From positions 1 through 61,404 of the forward strand of contig JACMNE010000128.1 in the NCBI GenBank assembly GCA_014378715.1: 61,404 nt of DNA. Reading direction: 5' to 3'. Positions 7,201 through 18,440 of the stretch are shown here, one piece after another. A model generated the notes under the pieces. That model searched no databases and had not been told where the DNA came from. It worked only from the letters and a program-made list of their open reading frames with translations. Position numbers and translations under genes: made by a program. Within the stretch, counting starts at the first letter, position 1, and each line of letters begins with the position of its first letter. The stretch comes from Microbacteriaceae bacterium. GTDB taxonomy: Bacteria; Actinomycetota; Actinomycetes; Actinomycetales; Microbacteriaceae.

Positions 7201-8660
7201 CGGGGCACCCCGGCGCCCCGTGCGGACATCCGCAGCTCGGCGTCGGCGAGCGCCACGGCGAAGTCGGTGTCGTGGGTGACCGCGACGATGCCGCTGCCGG
7301 CGTCGAGCAGCTCGGCGAGGAAGGCGACGAGCTCGCGCCAGGTGCGGGCGTCCTGGCCGAAGGTCGGCTCGTCGAGCACCAGGAGCCTCGGCCGGGTGAC
7401 GAGAACGGTCGCGACGGAGAGGCGGCGCTTCTCCCCGCCGGAGAGCGTGAAGGGGTTCGCCCGCACCAGATGGCCCAGCCGCAGCCGCTCCAGCAGAGGC
7501 CCGACGCGGGCGTCGATCTCGGCGGGCGGGAGGCCGAGGGCGCGCGGCCCGACGGCGAGCTCGTCGCCGACGGTCGCGGCGACGAACTGGTGCTCAGGGT
7601 CCTGGAAGACGGTGCCGATGCGGGTGAGCAGCTGGCGGGACTTCCACAGGATCGGGTCCGGGACCAGGCCGTCGGCGATGCCGTCGGCGCGCACCCTGCC
7701 CGCGGCGGGGCGGATCAGTCCGGCAAGGGTGAGCCCCAGGGTCGACTTGCCTGCCCCGTTCGGGCCGGTGATCGCCAGGCAGCCGCCCGCGGACACCTCC
7801 AGGTCGATGTCGCGGTGGAGGACAAGCTTCGGGGAGCGGCCCACGGCGAGCGCCTCGGTGCGGAGGAGTCTGCTCCCGGCGGCGCGGGTCCGCACCGGCG
7901 GCGCCGGTCGGTGCCCCGGCACCCAGACGCCGGATGCGGCGAGCGCCGCCCCGTGCCGCTTGAGCACCTCGTCGGGGTGGCCGTCGGCGAGCACCCCGCC
8001 GCCGGGGGCGAGCACCACGACCCGGTCCACGAGGCGCCACCAGACGTCCACGCGGTGCTCGATCACCACGAAGGTGGCCTCGGTGTGCTCGAGCACCCGC
8101 GCCACCGCGTCGCGCACCTCGACGACCCCGTCGGGGTCGAGGTTGGCGGTCGGCTCGTCGAGCAGCAGCAGTCCGGGGCGCATCGCGAGCACTCCGGCGA
8201 GGGCGAGGCGCTGCTTCTGTCCCCCGGACAGCTCGCTCGTCGGGTGCGCGAGGGGCAGGTCGAGTCCGACGGCGTCGAGGGCGTCGCCGACCCGCTGCCA
8301 TATCTCCTCGCGCGGCACCCCGAGGTTCTCGCAACCGAATGCCACGTCGTCGCCGACCCTGGCGAGCACGACCTGCGAGTCGGGGTCCTGCAGCACCAGG
8401 CCGACCCGCCCGCGGGCGCTCTCCGGTTCCCGGCCGTCGACGAGCAGCCCGCCGGCGCTCTCCCCCTCGTCGTCGCCCCCGAGGACCCCGGCCAGCGCGT
8501 GGATCAGGGTGGACTTGCCGGCCCCGGATGCCCCGAGCAGGAGCACTCGTTCCCCCGCGTCGATCCGCAGGTCAAGACCCCGCACCGCCCAGTCGCGGCG
8601 GGAGGCATGACGCCACCCCCACCCACGGGCGGTGACGGCGGCCGGGCCGGCCTCACCCAC
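7197..8660 (-). CDS. ykoD: ECF transporter ATPase with two fused ABC domains (YkoD type)
   Basis: 487 residues made of two ABC ATPase domains in one chain. Domain 1 has Walker A GASGAGKS at 43-50, signature LSGGQKQR, and Walker B LLLLDEPT. Domain 2 has [28 protein letters not shown] and the H-loop VTHD. Fused EcfA1A2 proteins of this length are typical of ykoEDC. I set the start at GTG 8660, two bases after the ykoE stop, giving an N-terminus that reads directly into the first domain. The frame is open much further upstream but only as a shadow of ykoE. Confidence 0.92.
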   Translation of the reverse strand: MGEAGPAAVTARGWGWRHASRRDWAVRGLDLRIDAGERVLLLGASGAGKSTLIHALAGVLGGDDEGESAGGLLVDGREPESARGRVGLVLQDPDSQVVLARVGDDVAFGCENLGVPREEIWQRVGDALDAVGLDLPLAHPTSELSGGQKQRLALAGVLAMRPGLLLLDEPTANLDPDGVVEVRDAVARVLEHTEATFVVIEHRVDVWWRLVDRVVVLAPGGGVLADGHPDEVLKRHGAALAASGVWVPGHRPAPPVRTRAAGSRLLRTEALAVGRSPKLVLHRDIDLEVSAGGCLAITGPNGAGKSTLGLTLAGLIRPAAGRVRADGIADGLVPDPILWKSRQLLTRIGTVFQDPEHQFVAATVGDELAVGPRALGLPPAEIDARVGPLLERLRLGHLVRANPFTLSGGEKRRLSVATVLVTRPRLLVLDEPTFGQDARTWRELVAFLAELLDAGSGIVAVTHDTDFAVALADAELRMSARGAGVPR

Positions 8661-8662
8661 GC

Positions 8663-9283
8663 TCAGACCCGGGCCGTCGCATCCCGGCCGGAGGCGAATC
8701 GGCTGAGGGCGCCGGTCTTCGCCAGGGCGCGGGCGATCAGCCAGGACCCGGCGCCGGCGATGACGGCACCCGAGATGACGGCAGAGACGGCGTAGATCGA
8801 CTGGAACGCGACATCCGCCCCCGGGTACCAGAGAATGAGGTCGTTGATCGCCATCGCGGCGCCAGCCCCGGCCCCGGCCAGGAGCGCGACGCCGAGGCGC
8901 CAGCTCGAGTAGAGGAACACGAGGAAGATGAGTTCGGCGCCGAGGCCCTGCACGAGTCCGGCCTCGATCGTGGCGAATCCGCCCCACTGGGCGCCGAGCA
9001 GGGCGGAGACCGCCGCGGCGACGACCTCGGTGAAGATCGCGGCGCCGGGCTTGCGGATGACGAGAGCTCCGAGCACCCCGGCGAAGAGCCACACCCCGTA
9101 GAACAGGGCCTGGGATCCGGGCAGGAGCGCCTCGAAGGGGGCGGTGACGGGCTGGTAGAGCTGATTCCAGGCGAAGAAGATCAGGGCCGCCGCGACCCCC
9201 AGTACGCTGGCGACGACGATATCGACGACCCGCCAGCGGTAGGTGATCCGGCGTCGGGTGGACGAGGTGAAGGTGGAATGCAT
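8663..9283 (-). CDS. ykoE: ECF transporter S component, YkoE family
   Basis: 206 residues with about six membrane helices (for example VVDIVVASVLGVAAALIFFAW, split here by one charged residue at the start) and the YkoE-type ALLGAQWGGFATIEAGLVQG stretch. This is the substrate-binding subunit of an energy-coupling factor importer. The family is known for control by thiamin pyrophosphate riboswitches and is assigned to thiamin precursors. ATG 9283 is preceded by GAAAGGG. The riboswitch lies 74 bases upstream on the same strand. Confidence 0.9.
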   Translation of the reverse strand: MHSTFTSSTRRRITYRWRVVDIVVASVLGVAAALIFFAWNQLYQPVTAPFEALLPGSQALFYGVWLFAGVLGALVIRKPGAAIFTEVVAAAVSALLGAQWGGFATIEAGLVQGLGAELIFLVFLYSSWRLGVALLAGAGAGAAMAINDLILWYPGADVAFQSIYAVSAVISGAVIAGAGSWLIARALAKTGALSRFASGRDATARV

Positions 9284-9356
9284 GTCGTGCCCTTTCAGTG
9301 ACTGAAGTGGGCACGGGTGTAGGCCTCGGCGGACGTCGCGACCTGCGAGAGAATTG

Positions 9357-9445
9357 TCCTCCCTGCGCTGGCATGATCCAGATCAGGTTCGACGGTCGAA
9401 GCGTTGATCCGCTTCCTCTCAGCCCGGTGTACCGGACTCCCGTGT
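9357..9445 (-). promoter_or_regulatory. TPP riboswitch (THI element)
   Basis: Read on the minus strand, the sequence has the conserved core in order: CACGGGAGTCC, then GGGCTGAGAGG with the invariant CTGAGA, a variable arm, CGAACCTGATCTGGATCATGCC (here split as CGAACCTGATCTGG and ATCATGCC) and GCGCAGGGAGG. Pyrophosphate-bound thiamin normally shuts such genes off. The spacing to the ykoE start (about 75 bases) allows either sequestering of the ribosome site or a terminator. Control should extend over the six overlapping genes down to 3902. Confidence 0.95.
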
Positions 9446-9574
9446 TCACCTCGACTATACCGCCGCGTGCCAGGGACAAGGGAAATCACGGCCCACGTCA
9501 AGCACCCGCGCGGGGGAACCGGGGGCGGTCGCGTTTAGGGTTACGGTAGTTTTTCCGACTTTCAAGGAGCTGCT

Positions 9575-11779
9575 TTGGAAACCTGGCCAGGAACCGCTTA
9601 TCCGCTTGGTGCGACCTTCGACGGGAGCGGCACGAACTTCGCCCTCTTCAGCGAGGCCGCCGAGAAGGTCGAGCTCTGCCTCTTCGACGACGACGACGTC
9701 GAGACCCGCGTGCAGTTGTACGAGGTCGACGCCTACGTCTGGCACTGCTACCTGCCGCAGGTGCAGCCCGGCCAGCGCTACGGATACCGGGTGCACGGGC
9801 CCTACGACCCGAAGAACGGCAAGCGCGCCAACCCCAACAAGGTGCTCCTCGACCCCTACGCGAAGGCCACCAGCGGGAACATCGACTGGGACCCGTCGCT
9901 GTTCTCCTACAACTTCGGCGACCCGAACTCGATCAACGACGACGACTCGGCCGGCCACATGATGCTCGGCGTGGTCATGAACCCGTTCTTCGACTGGGCG
10001 GGCGACCGTCCGCCGAAGATCCCCTACGCCGAGACGGTGATCTACGAGGCCCATGTGAAGGGACTCACCCAGATGCACCCGGACATCCCGGAGGAGCAGC
10101 GCGGCACCTACGCCGGTCTCGCGCACCCCGCGATCATCGAGCACCTGCAGCACATCGGAGTCACCGCGATCGAGCTCATGCCCGTGCACCAGTTCGTGCA
10201 CGACTCGACCCTCGCCGAGAAGGGGCTCCGCAACTACTGGGGCTACAACACGATCGGCTTCTTCGCCCCGCACAACAGCTACTCGTCGACCGGCCAGCGC
10301 GGGCAGCAGGTGCAGGAGTTCAAGGGCATGGTGCGGGCGTTCCACGACGTCGGCATCGAAGTCATCCTCGACGTGGTCTACAACCACACAGCTGAGGGCA
10401 ACCACCTCGGTCCGACGCTGAGCTTCAAGGGCATCGACAACGAGGCGTACTACCGCCTGATGGAGAACGACGAACAGCATTACATGGACTACACGGGCAC
10501 GGGCAACTCGCTCAACGTGCGCCACCCGCACTCCCTGCAGCTGATCATGGACTCCCTGCGCTACTGGGTGCTCGAGATGCACGTCGACGGCTTCCGCTTC
10601 GACCTCGCCTCCACCCTCGCCCGCGAGTTCTACGACGTCGACAAGCTGTCGACCTTCTTCGAGCTCGTGCAGCAGGACCCGATCGTCTCCCAGGTCAAGC
10701 TGATCGCCGAGCCGTGGGACGTGGGTCCCGGCGGCTACCAGGTGGGCAACTTCCCGCCGCAGTGGACGGAGTGGAACGGCAAGTACCGCGACACCGTGCG
10801 CGACTTCTGGCGCGGAGAGCCGTCGACGCTCGGTGAGTTCGCCTCCCGGGTCACCGGGTCGGCCGACCTCTACGAGCAGGACGGCCGGCGCCCGGTCGCG
10901 TCGATCAACTTCGTCACGGCGCACGACGGATTCACGATCGCCGACCTCGTCTCCTACAACGAGAAGCACAACGAGGCCAACGGGGAGAAGAACAACGACG
11001 GGGAGTCGCACAACCGCTCCTGGAACTCCGGTGCGGAGGGCCCGACCGACGACCCGGTGGTGCAGACCCTGCGCGCCCGACAGCAGCGCAACTTCCTCGC
11101 CACGCTCCTGCTGTCGCAGGGGGTGCCGATGCTGCTGCATGGCGACGAGCTCGGCCGCACCCAGCAGGGCAACAACAACACCTACGCGCAGGATTCCGAA
11201 ATTGCGTGGGTGCACTGGGACCGAGCGGACACCCCGCTGATCGAGTTCGTGGCGGCCATCACGCGGCTGCGCCGTGAGCACCCCACCTTCCGCCGCGCCC
11301 GCTTCTTCGACGGCCGCCCGGTGCGCCGGGGAGAGGGCGAGCCGCTGCCCGACATCGCCTGGCTCACCCCCGACGGCACCGCCATGGAGCCGGAGGACTG
11401 GGATGCCGGCTTCGGCCGCGCGATCGGCGTCTTCCTGAACGGGAACGGCATCCGCGGGCGCGACGCCCGCGGGGAGAAGATCTTCGACAAGAACTTCCTC
11501 ATCTACTTCAACGCGCACGACGACGTGGTGGAGTTCACCCTCCCCGCCGACGAGTACTCGCCGGAGTGGGAGACCGTCGTGGACACGGCGGGAGCCGGGG
11601 CGGACAGCGCACCCATCACCGCCGGCCAGACGATCCCGGTCGCGGCGAAGGCGCTTGTGGTGCTGCGCGCGTTCACGAAGCCCGAGGTCGAGCCCGACCA
11701 CTCCGTCGCGGCGTCCCTCGCCTCGATCGCGAACTCCACGCCCGCGCCCGGGGCGAGCGCGGCGCCGAAGCTCCGCTGA
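9575..11779 (+). CDS. glgX: Glycogen debranching enzyme GlgX/TreX
   Basis: 734 residues, a GH13 isoamylase-type enzyme that cleaves alpha-1,6 branches of glycogen or maltodextrin. It starts [19 protein letters not shown], the standard GlgX opening. The catalytic blocks are DVVYNHT, then DGFRFDLAS with the nucleophile Asp, a LIAEPWD acid/base Glu, and VTAHDGF. The start is TTG with AAGGAG at 9564-9569. ATG alternatives lie too far inside the N-terminal domain. Its stop overlaps the treY start (TGATG), so it supplies linear chains to the trehalose pathway. Confidence 0.96.
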   Translation: METWPGTAYPLGATFDGSGTNFALFSEAAEKVELCLFDDDDVETRVQLYEVDAYVWHCYLPQVQPGQRYGYRVHGPYDPKNGKRANPNKVLLDPYAKATSGNIDWDPSLFSYNFGDPNSINDDDSAGHMMLGVVMNPFFDWAGDRPPKIPYAETVIYEAHVKGLTQMHPDIPEEQRGTYAGLAHPAIIEHLQHIGVTAIELMPVHQFVHDSTLAEKGLRNYWGYNTIGFFAPHNSYSSTGQRGQQVQEFKGMVRAFHDVGIEVILDVVYNHTAEGNHLGPTLSFKGIDNEAYYRLMENDEQHYMDYTGTGNSLNVRHPHSLQLIMDSLRYWVLEMHVDGFRFDLASTLAREFYDVDKLSTFFELVQQDPIVSQVKLIAEPWDVGPGGYQVGNFPPQWTEWNGKYRDTVRDFWRGEPSTLGEFASRVTGSADLYEQDGRRPVASINFVTAHDGFTIADLVSYNEKHNEANGEKNNDGESHNRSWNSGAEGPTDDPVVQTLRARQQRNFLATLLLSQGVPMLLHGDELGRTQQGNNNTYAQDSEIAWVHWDRADTPLIEFVAAITRLRREHPTFRRARFFDGRPVRRGEGEPLPDIAWLTPDGTAMEPEDWDAGFGRAIGVFLNGNGIRGRDARGEKIFDKNFLIYFNAHDDVVEFTLPADEYSPEWETVVDTAGAGADSAPITAGQTIPVAAKALVVLRAFTKPEVEPDHSVAASLASIANSTPAPGASAAPKLR

Positions 11780-14100
11780 TGCTCATCCCGATCTCGACCT
11801 ACCGGCTGCAGATCCGTGAATCGTTCGACCTGTTCAAGGCAGCGTCGATCGCGCGGTACGTACGCGACCTCGGTGCTGACTGGCTGTACTTCTCGCCGAT
11901 CCTCACCGCCGAGGCTGGGTCGGACCACGGTTACGACGTCACCGACCACTCCTCCGTCGACCCGGCCAGGGGCGGGCGGGCTGGCCTGGCTGCGGCGTCG
12001 GCCGCCGCTAGGTCGCTCGGGCTGGGAGTGCTGATCGACATCGTGCCGAACCACGTGGGGGTGGCGACCCCGGCCCAGAGCCTGTGGTGGTGGGACCTGC
12101 TGACCCACGGCACCGGCTCCCGCTACGCCGAAGCCTTCGACGTGGACTGGGAGTTCGGCGGCGGCCGGGTGCGCATCCCCGTGCTCGGCGACGACGAGGG
12201 ATCCGATGCGGATGTCGCGTCCGAACTCGACCGCCTGGAGCTCGTCGACGGCGAGCTGCGCTACTTCGACAACCGGTTCCCGATCGCGCCGGGCAGCGCG
12301 GACGACGGCGCGTCGCCGCGCACCGTGCACGACCGGCAGAACTACGAGCTGATCAACTGGCGCCGCGCCGACGCCGAGCTCAACTACCGCCGCTTCTTCG
12401 CCGTGAACACCCTCGCGGGCATCCGCGTCGAGGTGCCGTGGGTGTTCGACGAGTCCCACCGGGAGATCGTCCGCTGGTTCACCGAGGGCCTCGCCGACGG
12501 CCTCCGGGTCGACCACCCCGACGGCCTCGCCGATCCGGGGGGCTACCTCGACGCGCTCGCGACTGCCACCGGCGGCGCCTACGTGCTCGTGGAGAAGATC
12601 CTCGAGGGCCGCGAGAGTCTGCCGACCAACTGGACTACCGCGGGCACGACCGGCTACGACGCCCTCGCCGACATCGACCGGGTGCTCGTCGACCCGGCCG
12701 GGCAGGGGAAACTCGACGAGCTCGACTCCGCCCTGCGGGACATCGACACCCCCGTCTCCTGGACCACCATGATCCACGACACCAAGCGCAGCATCGCCGA
12801 CGGCATCCTGCGCTCGGAGGTACTCCGCATCCAGCGCGACCTCGGCGGGGCATGGCGCGACCGCGCCACCGCGGACGGGATCGCCGAGCTGCTCGCCTGC
12901 TTCCCCGTCTACCGCTCTTACCTGCCGCTGGGGCGCGAGATGCTCGATGAGGCGGCCCGCCTCGCGACCGTCCACCGTCCCGACCTCGCCGCCACCCTCG
13001 ACCGGCTCGTCACCGTGTTCGCCGACCCCGCGCACCCCGCGGCCGCCCGGTTCCAGCAGACCTCCGGCATGGTCATGGCGAAGGGCGTCGAGGACACCGC
13101 CTTCTACCGCTACACCCGACTCGGCACCCTCACCGAGGTGGGTGCAGAGCCCTCCGAGTTCTCCGTCGGGGTCGCCGAGTTCCATGCGCGGTCGCAGACT
13201 CGTCAGGCCGGGTTCCCGACGAGCATGACCACCCTCTCCACCCACGACACCAAGCGGGGTGAGGACGTGCGCGCGCGCCTCAGTGTGCTCGCGGAGGTGC
13301 CCGCCCTCTGGCGGCAGACCCTCGACGCCCTCCGCACCGAGGTGCCCCTCGGAGACGGCCCGCTCGAGTCGCTGCTCTGGCAGGCCATCATCGGCTCCTG
13401 GCCCGCCTCCCGCGAGCGCCTGCATGCCTACGCCGACAAGGCCGCGCGCGAGGCGGGCACCTCCACCGCGTGGACCGACCAGAACGAGGACTTCGAGAAG
13501 CGGATGCATGCGCTGATCGACTCCGCGTTCGACAATCCCACCGTCGTGGCACTGCTCGACACCCTTCGCGCGCGCATCACCGCGCCCGGCTGGAGCAACT
13601 CCCTCGCGGCCAAGCTCATCCAGCTCACCGCGCCGGGGGTGCCCGATGTCTACCAGGGCAGCGAACTGTGGGAGACCTCCCTTGTCGACCCCGACAACCG
13701 CCGCGAGGTCGACTTCGACCTGCGCCAGCTCTACCTGGCCGCGATCGACGGCGGCAGCCTGCCGTTGATCGACGAGACGGGCGCCGCGAAACTGCTCGTC
13801 ACCTCCCGGGCGCTGCGCCTGCGTCGAGACCGTCCCGAGCTGTTCACCCGTTACGCGCCGGTCGCCGCCACCGGGCCGTCCGCCGACCATGTGATCGCCT
13901 TCGACCGCGGCGGCGCCGTGACCGTGGCGACCCGCCTGCCGGTGACCCTCGCCGGCGACTGGGCGCACACGGTGCTCCTGCTGCCCGGACGGCCCGTCAC
14001 CGACGTGCTCACCCGCCGCACCTTCGCCGGCGGCGCCGTGCCGCTGGCGACCCTGCTCGACCGCTACCCCGTCGCGCTCCTGGTGCCGGCGGACCGGTAG
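11779..14100 (+). CDS. treY: Malto-oligosyltrehalose synthase
   Basis: 773 residues. It turns the reducing-end alpha-1,4 bond of a maltodextrin into an alpha-1,1 bond. The N-terminus has [11 protein letters not shown] and ADWLYFSPI, and the GH13 blocks [21 protein letters not shown] (nucleophile region) and YVLVEKIL (acid/base Glu) follow. The C-terminal half has the family block [15 protein letters not shown] and the end motif [10 protein letters not shown]. The length is the usual 750-830. The ATG overlaps the glgX stop. The frame extends upstream without a stop but only inside glgX. Confidence 0.96.
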   Translation: MLIPISTYRLQIRESFDLFKAASIARYVRDLGADWLYFSPILTAEAGSDHGYDVTDHSSVDPARGGRAGLAAASAAARSLGLGVLIDIVPNHVGVATPAQSLWWWDLLTHGTGSRYAEAFDVDWEFGGGRVRIPVLGDDEGSDADVASELDRLELVDGELRYFDNRFPIAPGSADDGASPRTVHDRQNYELINWRRADAELNYRRFFAVNTLAGIRVEVPWVFDESHREIVRWFTEGLADGLRVDHPDGLADPGGYLDALATATGGAYVLVEKILEGRESLPTNWTTAGTTGYDALADIDRVLVDPAGQGKLDELDSALRDIDTPVSWTTMIHDTKRSIADGILRSEVLRIQRDLGGAWRDRATADGIAELLACFPVYRSYLPLGREMLDEAARLATVHRPDLAATLDRLVTVFADPAHPAAARFQQTSGMVMAKGVEDTAFYRYTRLGTLTEVGAEPSEFSVGVAEFHARSQTRQAGFPTSMTTLSTHDTKRGEDVRARLSVLAEVPALWRQTLDALRTEVPLGDGPLESLLWQAIIGSWPASRERLHAYADKAAREAGTSTAWTDQNEDFEKRMHALIDSAFDNPTVVALLDTLRARITAPGWSNSLAAKLIQLTAPGVPDVYQGSELWETSLVDPDNRREVDFDLRQLYLAAIDGGSLPLIDETGAAKLLVTSRALRLRRDRPELFTRYAPVAATGPSADHVIAFDRGGAVTVATRLPVTLAGDWAHTVLLLPGRPVTDVLTRRTFAGGAVPLATLLDRYPVALLVPADR

Positions 14101-14129
14101 CACCCACCGTGACCGATGGAGGACACCCG

Positions 14130-15920
14130 ATGAGCCCCACGACGCCCGCCTACCCCGTGTGGGCACCCCGAGCCGCCTCCGTCTCCGTAGTGACCGGCGG
14201 GACGCAACATCCGCTTGCCGACATCGGCCACGGATGGTGGGCGCTCGAGCGGGAGCAGACGGGGATCGACGGCGGGATCGACTCCCGAGCCGACTACGGG
14301 TTCCTGATCGACGGCGCCGACACCCCCCGCCCCGACCCGCGCTCGCGCAGGCAGCCGAACGGGGTGCACGGCCTCACCCGGCCGTTCGACGCGTCGGAGT
14401 TCGCCTGGACCGACGGCGATTGGGGCGGCAGGCAGCTCGCCGGCGGGGTCGTCTACGAGCTGCACATCGGCACGTTCACCCCCGACGGCACCCTCGATTC
14501 CGCCATCGACCGACTCGACCACCTCGTCGACCTCGGCGTCGACTTCGTCGAGGTGCTACCGGTGAACGACTTCAACGGCACCCACAACTGGGGCTACGAC
14601 GGGGTGCTCTGGTACGCCGTACACGAGGGCTACGGCGGACCTGCCGCCTACCAGCGCTTCGTCGACGCCTGCCACTCCCGCGGCCTCGCCGTCATCCAGG
14701 ACGTCGTCTACAACCACCTGGGCCCGAGCGGCAACTACCTGCCGGAATTCGGACCGTACCTGCACGAGGCGAGCGCGAACACCTGGGGCTCGTCGGTCGA
14801 CCTCGACGAGCGGGAGGTGCGCCGCTACATCCTCGACAACGCTTCGATGTGGCTTGGCGACTACCACGTCGATGGGCTGCGGCTCGATGCCGTACACGCG
14901 CTGGTCGACGACTCGCCGACGCACATCCTCAAGGAACTGGCGGAGGAGACCGACACCCTCTCGGCCCACCTCGGTCGACCCCTGTCGCTCATCGCCGAGT
15001 CCGACCTCAACGACCCGGTCATGTTCCGGCCGCGCGAAGCGCTCGGCCACGGCCTGGCCGGGCAGTGGAGCGACGACTTCCACCACGCCGTGCACGTCGC
15101 GCTCACCGGCGAGACGACCGGCTATTACGCCGACTTCGCGCACCTCGACGCCCTCGACAAGGTCGTGACGCAGGGGTTCTTCCACAACGGCACCTACTCC
15201 TCGTTCCGTGAGAAGCTGCACGGGCGCCCCATCGACACGGCAGACACCAACGGCTGGCGTCTCGTGGTGGCGAACCAGAACCACGACCAGATCGGCAACC
15301 GGGCCATCGGAGACCGCCTGTCGGCCACCCTCGACGACGGGCAGCTCGCGATCGCCGCGGTGCTCACCCTCACCTCCCCGTTCACCCCGATGCTGTTCAT
15401 GGGTGAGGAGTGGGGCGCGCGCACCCCCTGGCAGTTCTTCACCTCCCACCCGGAGCCGGAGCTCGGCCGGGCGACTGCAGAGGGCCGCATCCGCGAGTTC
15501 GAGAAGATGGGCTGGGACCCCTCGGTTGTTCCGGACCCCCAGGACCCGGAGACTTTCACCCGCTCGAAGCTCGACTGGGCGGAGCCGCTCTCGCAGCGCG
15601 GAGCCTTCCTGCTGGGCACCTACCGCGCCCTCACCGCGCTGCGCCGCACCCTGCCCGACCTCACCGATCCCCGTATGCACCGTACCGTCAGCGACTACTC
15701 CGAGGCCGGCGACGAGCGCTGGTTCGTGATGCAGCGCGGCGCGGTGCGGGTGCTGGTGAACTTCTCGGCCGAGCCGGTCACGCTCGAGGCCACCGGCGAT
15801 CTCGTCTTCACCTCGGATGACGCGAACGTGCTGCGGTCCGGACGCGTGCAGCTCGTCGGCCACAGCGCCGCGATCGTCGTCACACCGGCCTCCCTGTACA
15901 TTCCAGGCCGAACGGACTAG
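14130..15920 (+). CDS. treZ: Malto-oligosyltrehalose trehalohydrolase
   Basis: 596 residues. It releases trehalose from the TreY product. An N-terminal beta domain ([14 protein letters not shown]) is followed by the GH13 barrel: [21 protein letters not shown], broken here as [10 protein letters not shown] and [10 protein letters not shown], then [24 protein letters not shown] (nucleophile Asp) and LIAESDLN (acid/base Glu). I chose ATG 14130, with GGAGGA 8 bases before. A GTG at 14109 would add seven residues. With glgX and treY it completes glycogen-to-trehalose conversion in one unit. Its last 4 bases overlap a converging gene. Confidence 0.95.
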   Translation: MSPTTPAYPVWAPRAASVSVVTGGTQHPLADIGHGWWALEREQTGIDGGIDSRADYGFLIDGADTPRPDPRSRRQPNGVHGLTRPFDASEFAWTDGDWGGRQLAGGVVYELHIGTFTPDGTLDSAIDRLDHLVDLGVDFVEVLPVNDFNGTHNWGYDGVLWYAVHEGYGGPAAYQRFVDACHSRGLAVIQDVVYNHLGPSGNYLPEFGPYLHEASANTWGSSVDLDEREVRRYILDNASMWLGDYHVDGLRLDAVHALVDDSPTHILKELAEETDTLSAHLGRPLSLIAESDLNDPVMFRPREALGHGLAGQWSDDFHHAVHVALTGETTGYYADFAHLDALDKVVTQGFFHNGTYSSFREKLHGRPIDTADTNGWRLVVANQNHDQIGNRAIGDRLSATLDDGQLAIAAVLTLTSPFTPMLFMGEEWGARTPWQFFTSHPEPELGRATAEGRIREFEKMGWDPSVVPDPQDPETFTRSKLDWAEPLSQRGAFLLGTYRALTALRRTLPDLTDPRMHRTVSDYSEAGDERWFVMQRGAVRVLVNFSAEPVTLEATGDLVFTSDDANVLRSGRVQLVGHSAAIVVTPASLYIPGRTD

Positions 15921-16453
15921 AGCGGGGTCGGCAGCGGCAAGGGGTCGGTGAAGTCGCCCGCGTCGCGGCGCAGTCTCGCAAGGATGCGGACGAGGTCGGC
16001 GACGTCCTCCGACGACAGCCGTGGCTGCGAGAAGACCTCGGAGTTGAGGCGGGCGGTGGCGTCGCCGGCGAGCGAGCGCCCGGCACCGGTGATCACCACG
16101 AGGGTCGCCCGACCGTCGGTGGGGTGCGGCTCCCGGCGCACGAGCCCGTCGCGCTCGAGCCGATCGACGGTGTTGGTCACGCTCGTGGGGTGCACCTGCA
16201 GACGGGCGCTGGCGCTGGCCATCGGCAGGGAGCCCTCGCGGGTGAAGCTCAGCAGAGTGAGCAGCTCGTAGCGGGCGAAGGACAGGTCGAACGTCTTGAG
16301 CGCCCCCTGCACCCTGGCGAGCATCAGCTGTTGGGCGCGCATGATGCTCGTGACCGCTGCCATCCCGTCGGCCGCGCCGTCCCAGCCGTGCACGAGCCAC
16401 TGGCGGCGTGCCTCGGCTATCGGGTCGATCGGCAGTGGCGGGGAGGCTGGCAT
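15917..16453 (-). CDS. MarR-family transcriptional regulator
   Basis: 178 residues. The winged helix-turn-helix reads [24 protein letters not shown] (two halves, about residues 70-95), then [31 protein letters not shown], again seen as recognition helix plus a DGR wing. A long N-terminal helix ([12 protein letters not shown]) is typical of one actinobacterial subgroup. It lies downstream of the valine operon on the same strand with an 80-base gap, so it could read through from it or use its own promoter. Target and ligand are unknown. Confidence 0.88.
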   Translation of the reverse strand: MPASPPLPIDPIAEARRQWLVHGWDGAADGMAAVTSIMRAQQLMLARVQGALKTFDLSFARYELLTLLSFTREGSLPMASASARLQVHPTSVTNTVDRLERDGLVRREPHPTDGRATLVVITGAGRSLAGDATARLNSEVFSQPRLSSEDVADLVRILARLRRDAGDFTDPLPLPTPL

Positions 16454-16532
16454 TCGTCGTCCTTCCGGGGAACTCCTAAAGTACCGTGCTGCCGCGGGGG
16501 CCTCCGACGGACGGGCGGGCGGACGGGCGGCA

Positions 16533-17459
16533 TCAGCGGGAGACGGACCCGGTCAGCGCGGCGAGGGGGCGCAGTAGCAGCGGGCGGGCAGCGACCCAGG
16601 CGATCGCCAGCACGAGCACCGACAGCGCGAAGATGCCCAGGCCCACCCAGGATCCGTCGTCGCGCCCCGCGTACATGTGGTTGAGGTTGCGCAGTGCGCC
16701 GGTGGCGAGGACGAGGGTCACGTGCACCACGATGAAGGCCACGAAATAGACCATCACGGGAACGTGGATCGCGCGCGCCACCTCGACCGGGTAGAGGCGG
16801 TTCAGGGTGGCCGCCTTCCTCGGCCACGCGCCGGACAGGCGGATGCCGGTCGCGATCGCGAGCGGCGCCGCGATGAACACGGTGGTGAAGTAGGCGAGGG
16901 TCTGCAGGCTGTTGTAGTTCACCCAGCCGTTGTCGGTGGGCCACTCGAGGGAGGCGTACTGGATGGCGGCGGACAGGGCGTTGGGGAACACCTCCCACGT
17001 CGTCGGCACCAGCCGCAGCCACTGCCCGGTGACGAAGATCAGCACGTAGAAGACGACACCGTTGAGCACCCAGAGCGCGTCGAGGTTTAGGTGGAACCAC
17101 TGGTCGAGGCTGATGCGCTTCGGCGGGTTCTTCGTGCGAAGCAGGCCCGTGTTGCGGCGGATCCAGTGCGCGGCGGGCCGCAGGGTCGTGCGGATCGCCC
17201 AGCCGGAGCGGATGATGAGCAGCAGGAAGAAGCCGTTGAGGAAGTGCTGCCAGGCCAGCCAGGCCGGGAAGCCGACGGGGGCGGACACCGGCAGCTCCGT
17301 CTCCCCCGGGTACCGCGTGAAGAAGTCGCCGAGAGCGGGCAGGGCGCGCAGCCACTGCGCGGCGAGCACGGCAACGACGAGCAGGACGAGGGCCGCGGGC
17401 ACGATCCAGATCAGGCTCCTCCAGCGATTCTTCGTGGCAGCGGGCCGGGCCCCGGTCAT
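16533..17459 (-). CDS. Membrane b-type cytochrome domain protein, coupled to ETF
   Basis: 308 residues with six or seven membrane helices and four histidines in or beside them: H72 (WQHFLNG), H123 (WFHLNLD), H232 and H246. The last pair is 14 apart in one helix ([16 protein letters not shown]), the spacing by which b cytochromes hold two haems. It resembles the cytochrome b561/hydrogenase b-subunit group. The start overlaps the etfA stop by 4 bases, so the two proteins are made together. I infer that it takes electrons from the electron transfer flavoprotein to quinone, replacing the usual ETF:quinone oxidoreductase, which is absent here. The reaction itself is not proven by sequence. Confidence 0.75.
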   Translation of the reverse strand: MTGARPAATKNRWRSLIWIVPAALVLLVVAVLAAQWLRALPALGDFFTRYPGETELPVSAPVGFPAWLAWQHFLNGFFLLLIIRSGWAIRTTLRPAAHWIRRNTGLLRTKNPPKRISLDQWFHLNLDALWVLNGVVFYVLIFVTGQWLRLVPTTWEVFPNALSAAIQYASLEWPTDNGWVNYNSLQTLAYFTTVFIAAPLAIATGIRLSGAWPRKAATLNRLYPVEVARAIHVPVMVYFVAFIVVHVTLVLATGALRNLNHMYAGRDDGSWVGLGIFALSVLVLAIAWVAARPLLLRPLAALTGSVSR

Positions 17460-18427
17460 CTCGCCCTGGCCTCGAGCGCCTCGATGAGCTGCGGCACCAC
17501 GGTGAAGACGTCGCCGACGATGCCGAAGTCGGCGACCTCGAAGATCGGCGCGTCGGCGTCGTGGTTGATCGCCACAATGGTCTTCGCGGTCTGCATGCCG
17601 GCGCGATGCTGGATCGCCCCGGAGATGCCCAGCGCGATGTAGAGGTCGGGCGAGACGGTGACCCCGGTCTGGCCGACCTGGGCAGTCGCCGGCACGTAGC
17701 CGGCGTCGACGGCGGCGCGGGAGGCCCCGACCGCCGCGCCCAGAGCGTCGGCGAGCCGTTCGACGAGCACGAAGTTCTCTGCCGACCCGAGCCCGCGGCC
17801 ACCGGAGACGACGGTCTTGGCGTCGAGTAGCCCCGGTCGGCTCGATCCGGCCGCGGCCGGGGCCATCGAGTCAATGACAGCGGATGTCGCGGCGTCGGCC
17901 TCGACGGAGGTGACGGTCACGGCCGGGGTGACGGCCTCCGCGCGCTCTGCGATCGCGCCGGGACGCACGGTGACGACCGCCAACGGCCCGTCGACGCTGG
18001 ACTCGACCGTATAGGAGCCGCCGAAGATGGAATGGGTGGCGACGAGGGTCCCCGCCTCGTCGCGCAGGGCGACGGCGTCGACGATGAGGCCGGCCCCCAG
18101 GCGCACGGCCAGACGGGCGCCGATCTCGCGCCCGTCGACCGTGTTCGGCACGAGGATCACGGTGGGGGAGGTGGCGGCGGCCGCGGCGAGCGCCGCCTCG
18201 ACCTGCGGGGTGATGAGCACCGTCTCGAGCTGGGTGCTCTCGGCGATCCAGGCCTGCGCGGCGCCCACCGGCCCGAGCAGTGCGACGAGGTCGTCGGCGG
18301 TGCCGGGGGCGACGGTGGCGACGGCGACGGGGGTCCCGAGCGCGGTGGGCGCGGCGACGAGCCCCGCGGTGGTGGAGTGGAGGGTGCCCGCGGCACTCGC
18401 CTCGAGCACGACCAGGATATTCGGCAT
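17456..18427 (-). CDS. etfA: Electron transfer flavoprotein, alpha subunit
   Basis: 323 residues. The N-terminal domain starts [18 protein letters not shown], and the C-terminal FAD domain has [37 protein letters not shown] followed by [24 protein letters not shown], the classic EtfA FAD signature (quoted here across two positions, about 210-275). It carries electrons from acyl-CoA dehydrogenases. It lies 13 bases after etfB and overlaps the membrane cytochrome gene by 4 bases, so electrons from isobutyryl-CoA oxidation have a carrier in the same operon. Confidence 0.96.
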   Translation of the reverse strand: MPNILVVLEASAAGTLHSTTAGLVAAPTALGTPVAVATVAPGTADDLVALLGPVGAAQAWIAESTQLETVLITPQVEAALAAAAATSPTVILVPNTVDGREIGARLAVRLGAGLIVDAVALRDEAGTLVATHSIFGGSYTVESSVDGPLAVVTVRPGAIAERAEAVTPAVTVTSVEADAATSAVIDSMAPAAAGSSRPGLLDAKTVVSGGRGLGSAENFVLVERLADALGAAVGASRAAVDAGYVPATAQVGQTGVTVSPDLYIALGISGAIQHRAGMQTAKTIVAINHDADAPIFEVADFGIVGDVFTVVPQLIEALEARAR

Positions 18428-18440
18428 GGGCTGGGGTTCC

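Noticed and set aside
7197..9479. A 760-codon reading of the ABC ATPase extending over ykoE
   Set aside because: The first 270 codons are a shadow of ykoE. GTG 8660 follows the ykoE stop by two bases.
9455..11701. 748-codon open frame on the minus strand opposite glgX
   Set aside because: Arg/Val/Glu-rich nonsense without motifs, while glgX on the plus strand is unmistakable. Long antisense frames are expected at this G+C.
11503..14166. 887-codon open frame on the minus strand opposite treY
   Set aside because: Same reason: treY is clear on the plus strand and the antisense reading has no domain.
16500..16545. GGGCGG/GGACGG short repeats before the cytochrome gene
   Set aside because: Simple G-rich tract inside coding and gap sequence, no regular unit.
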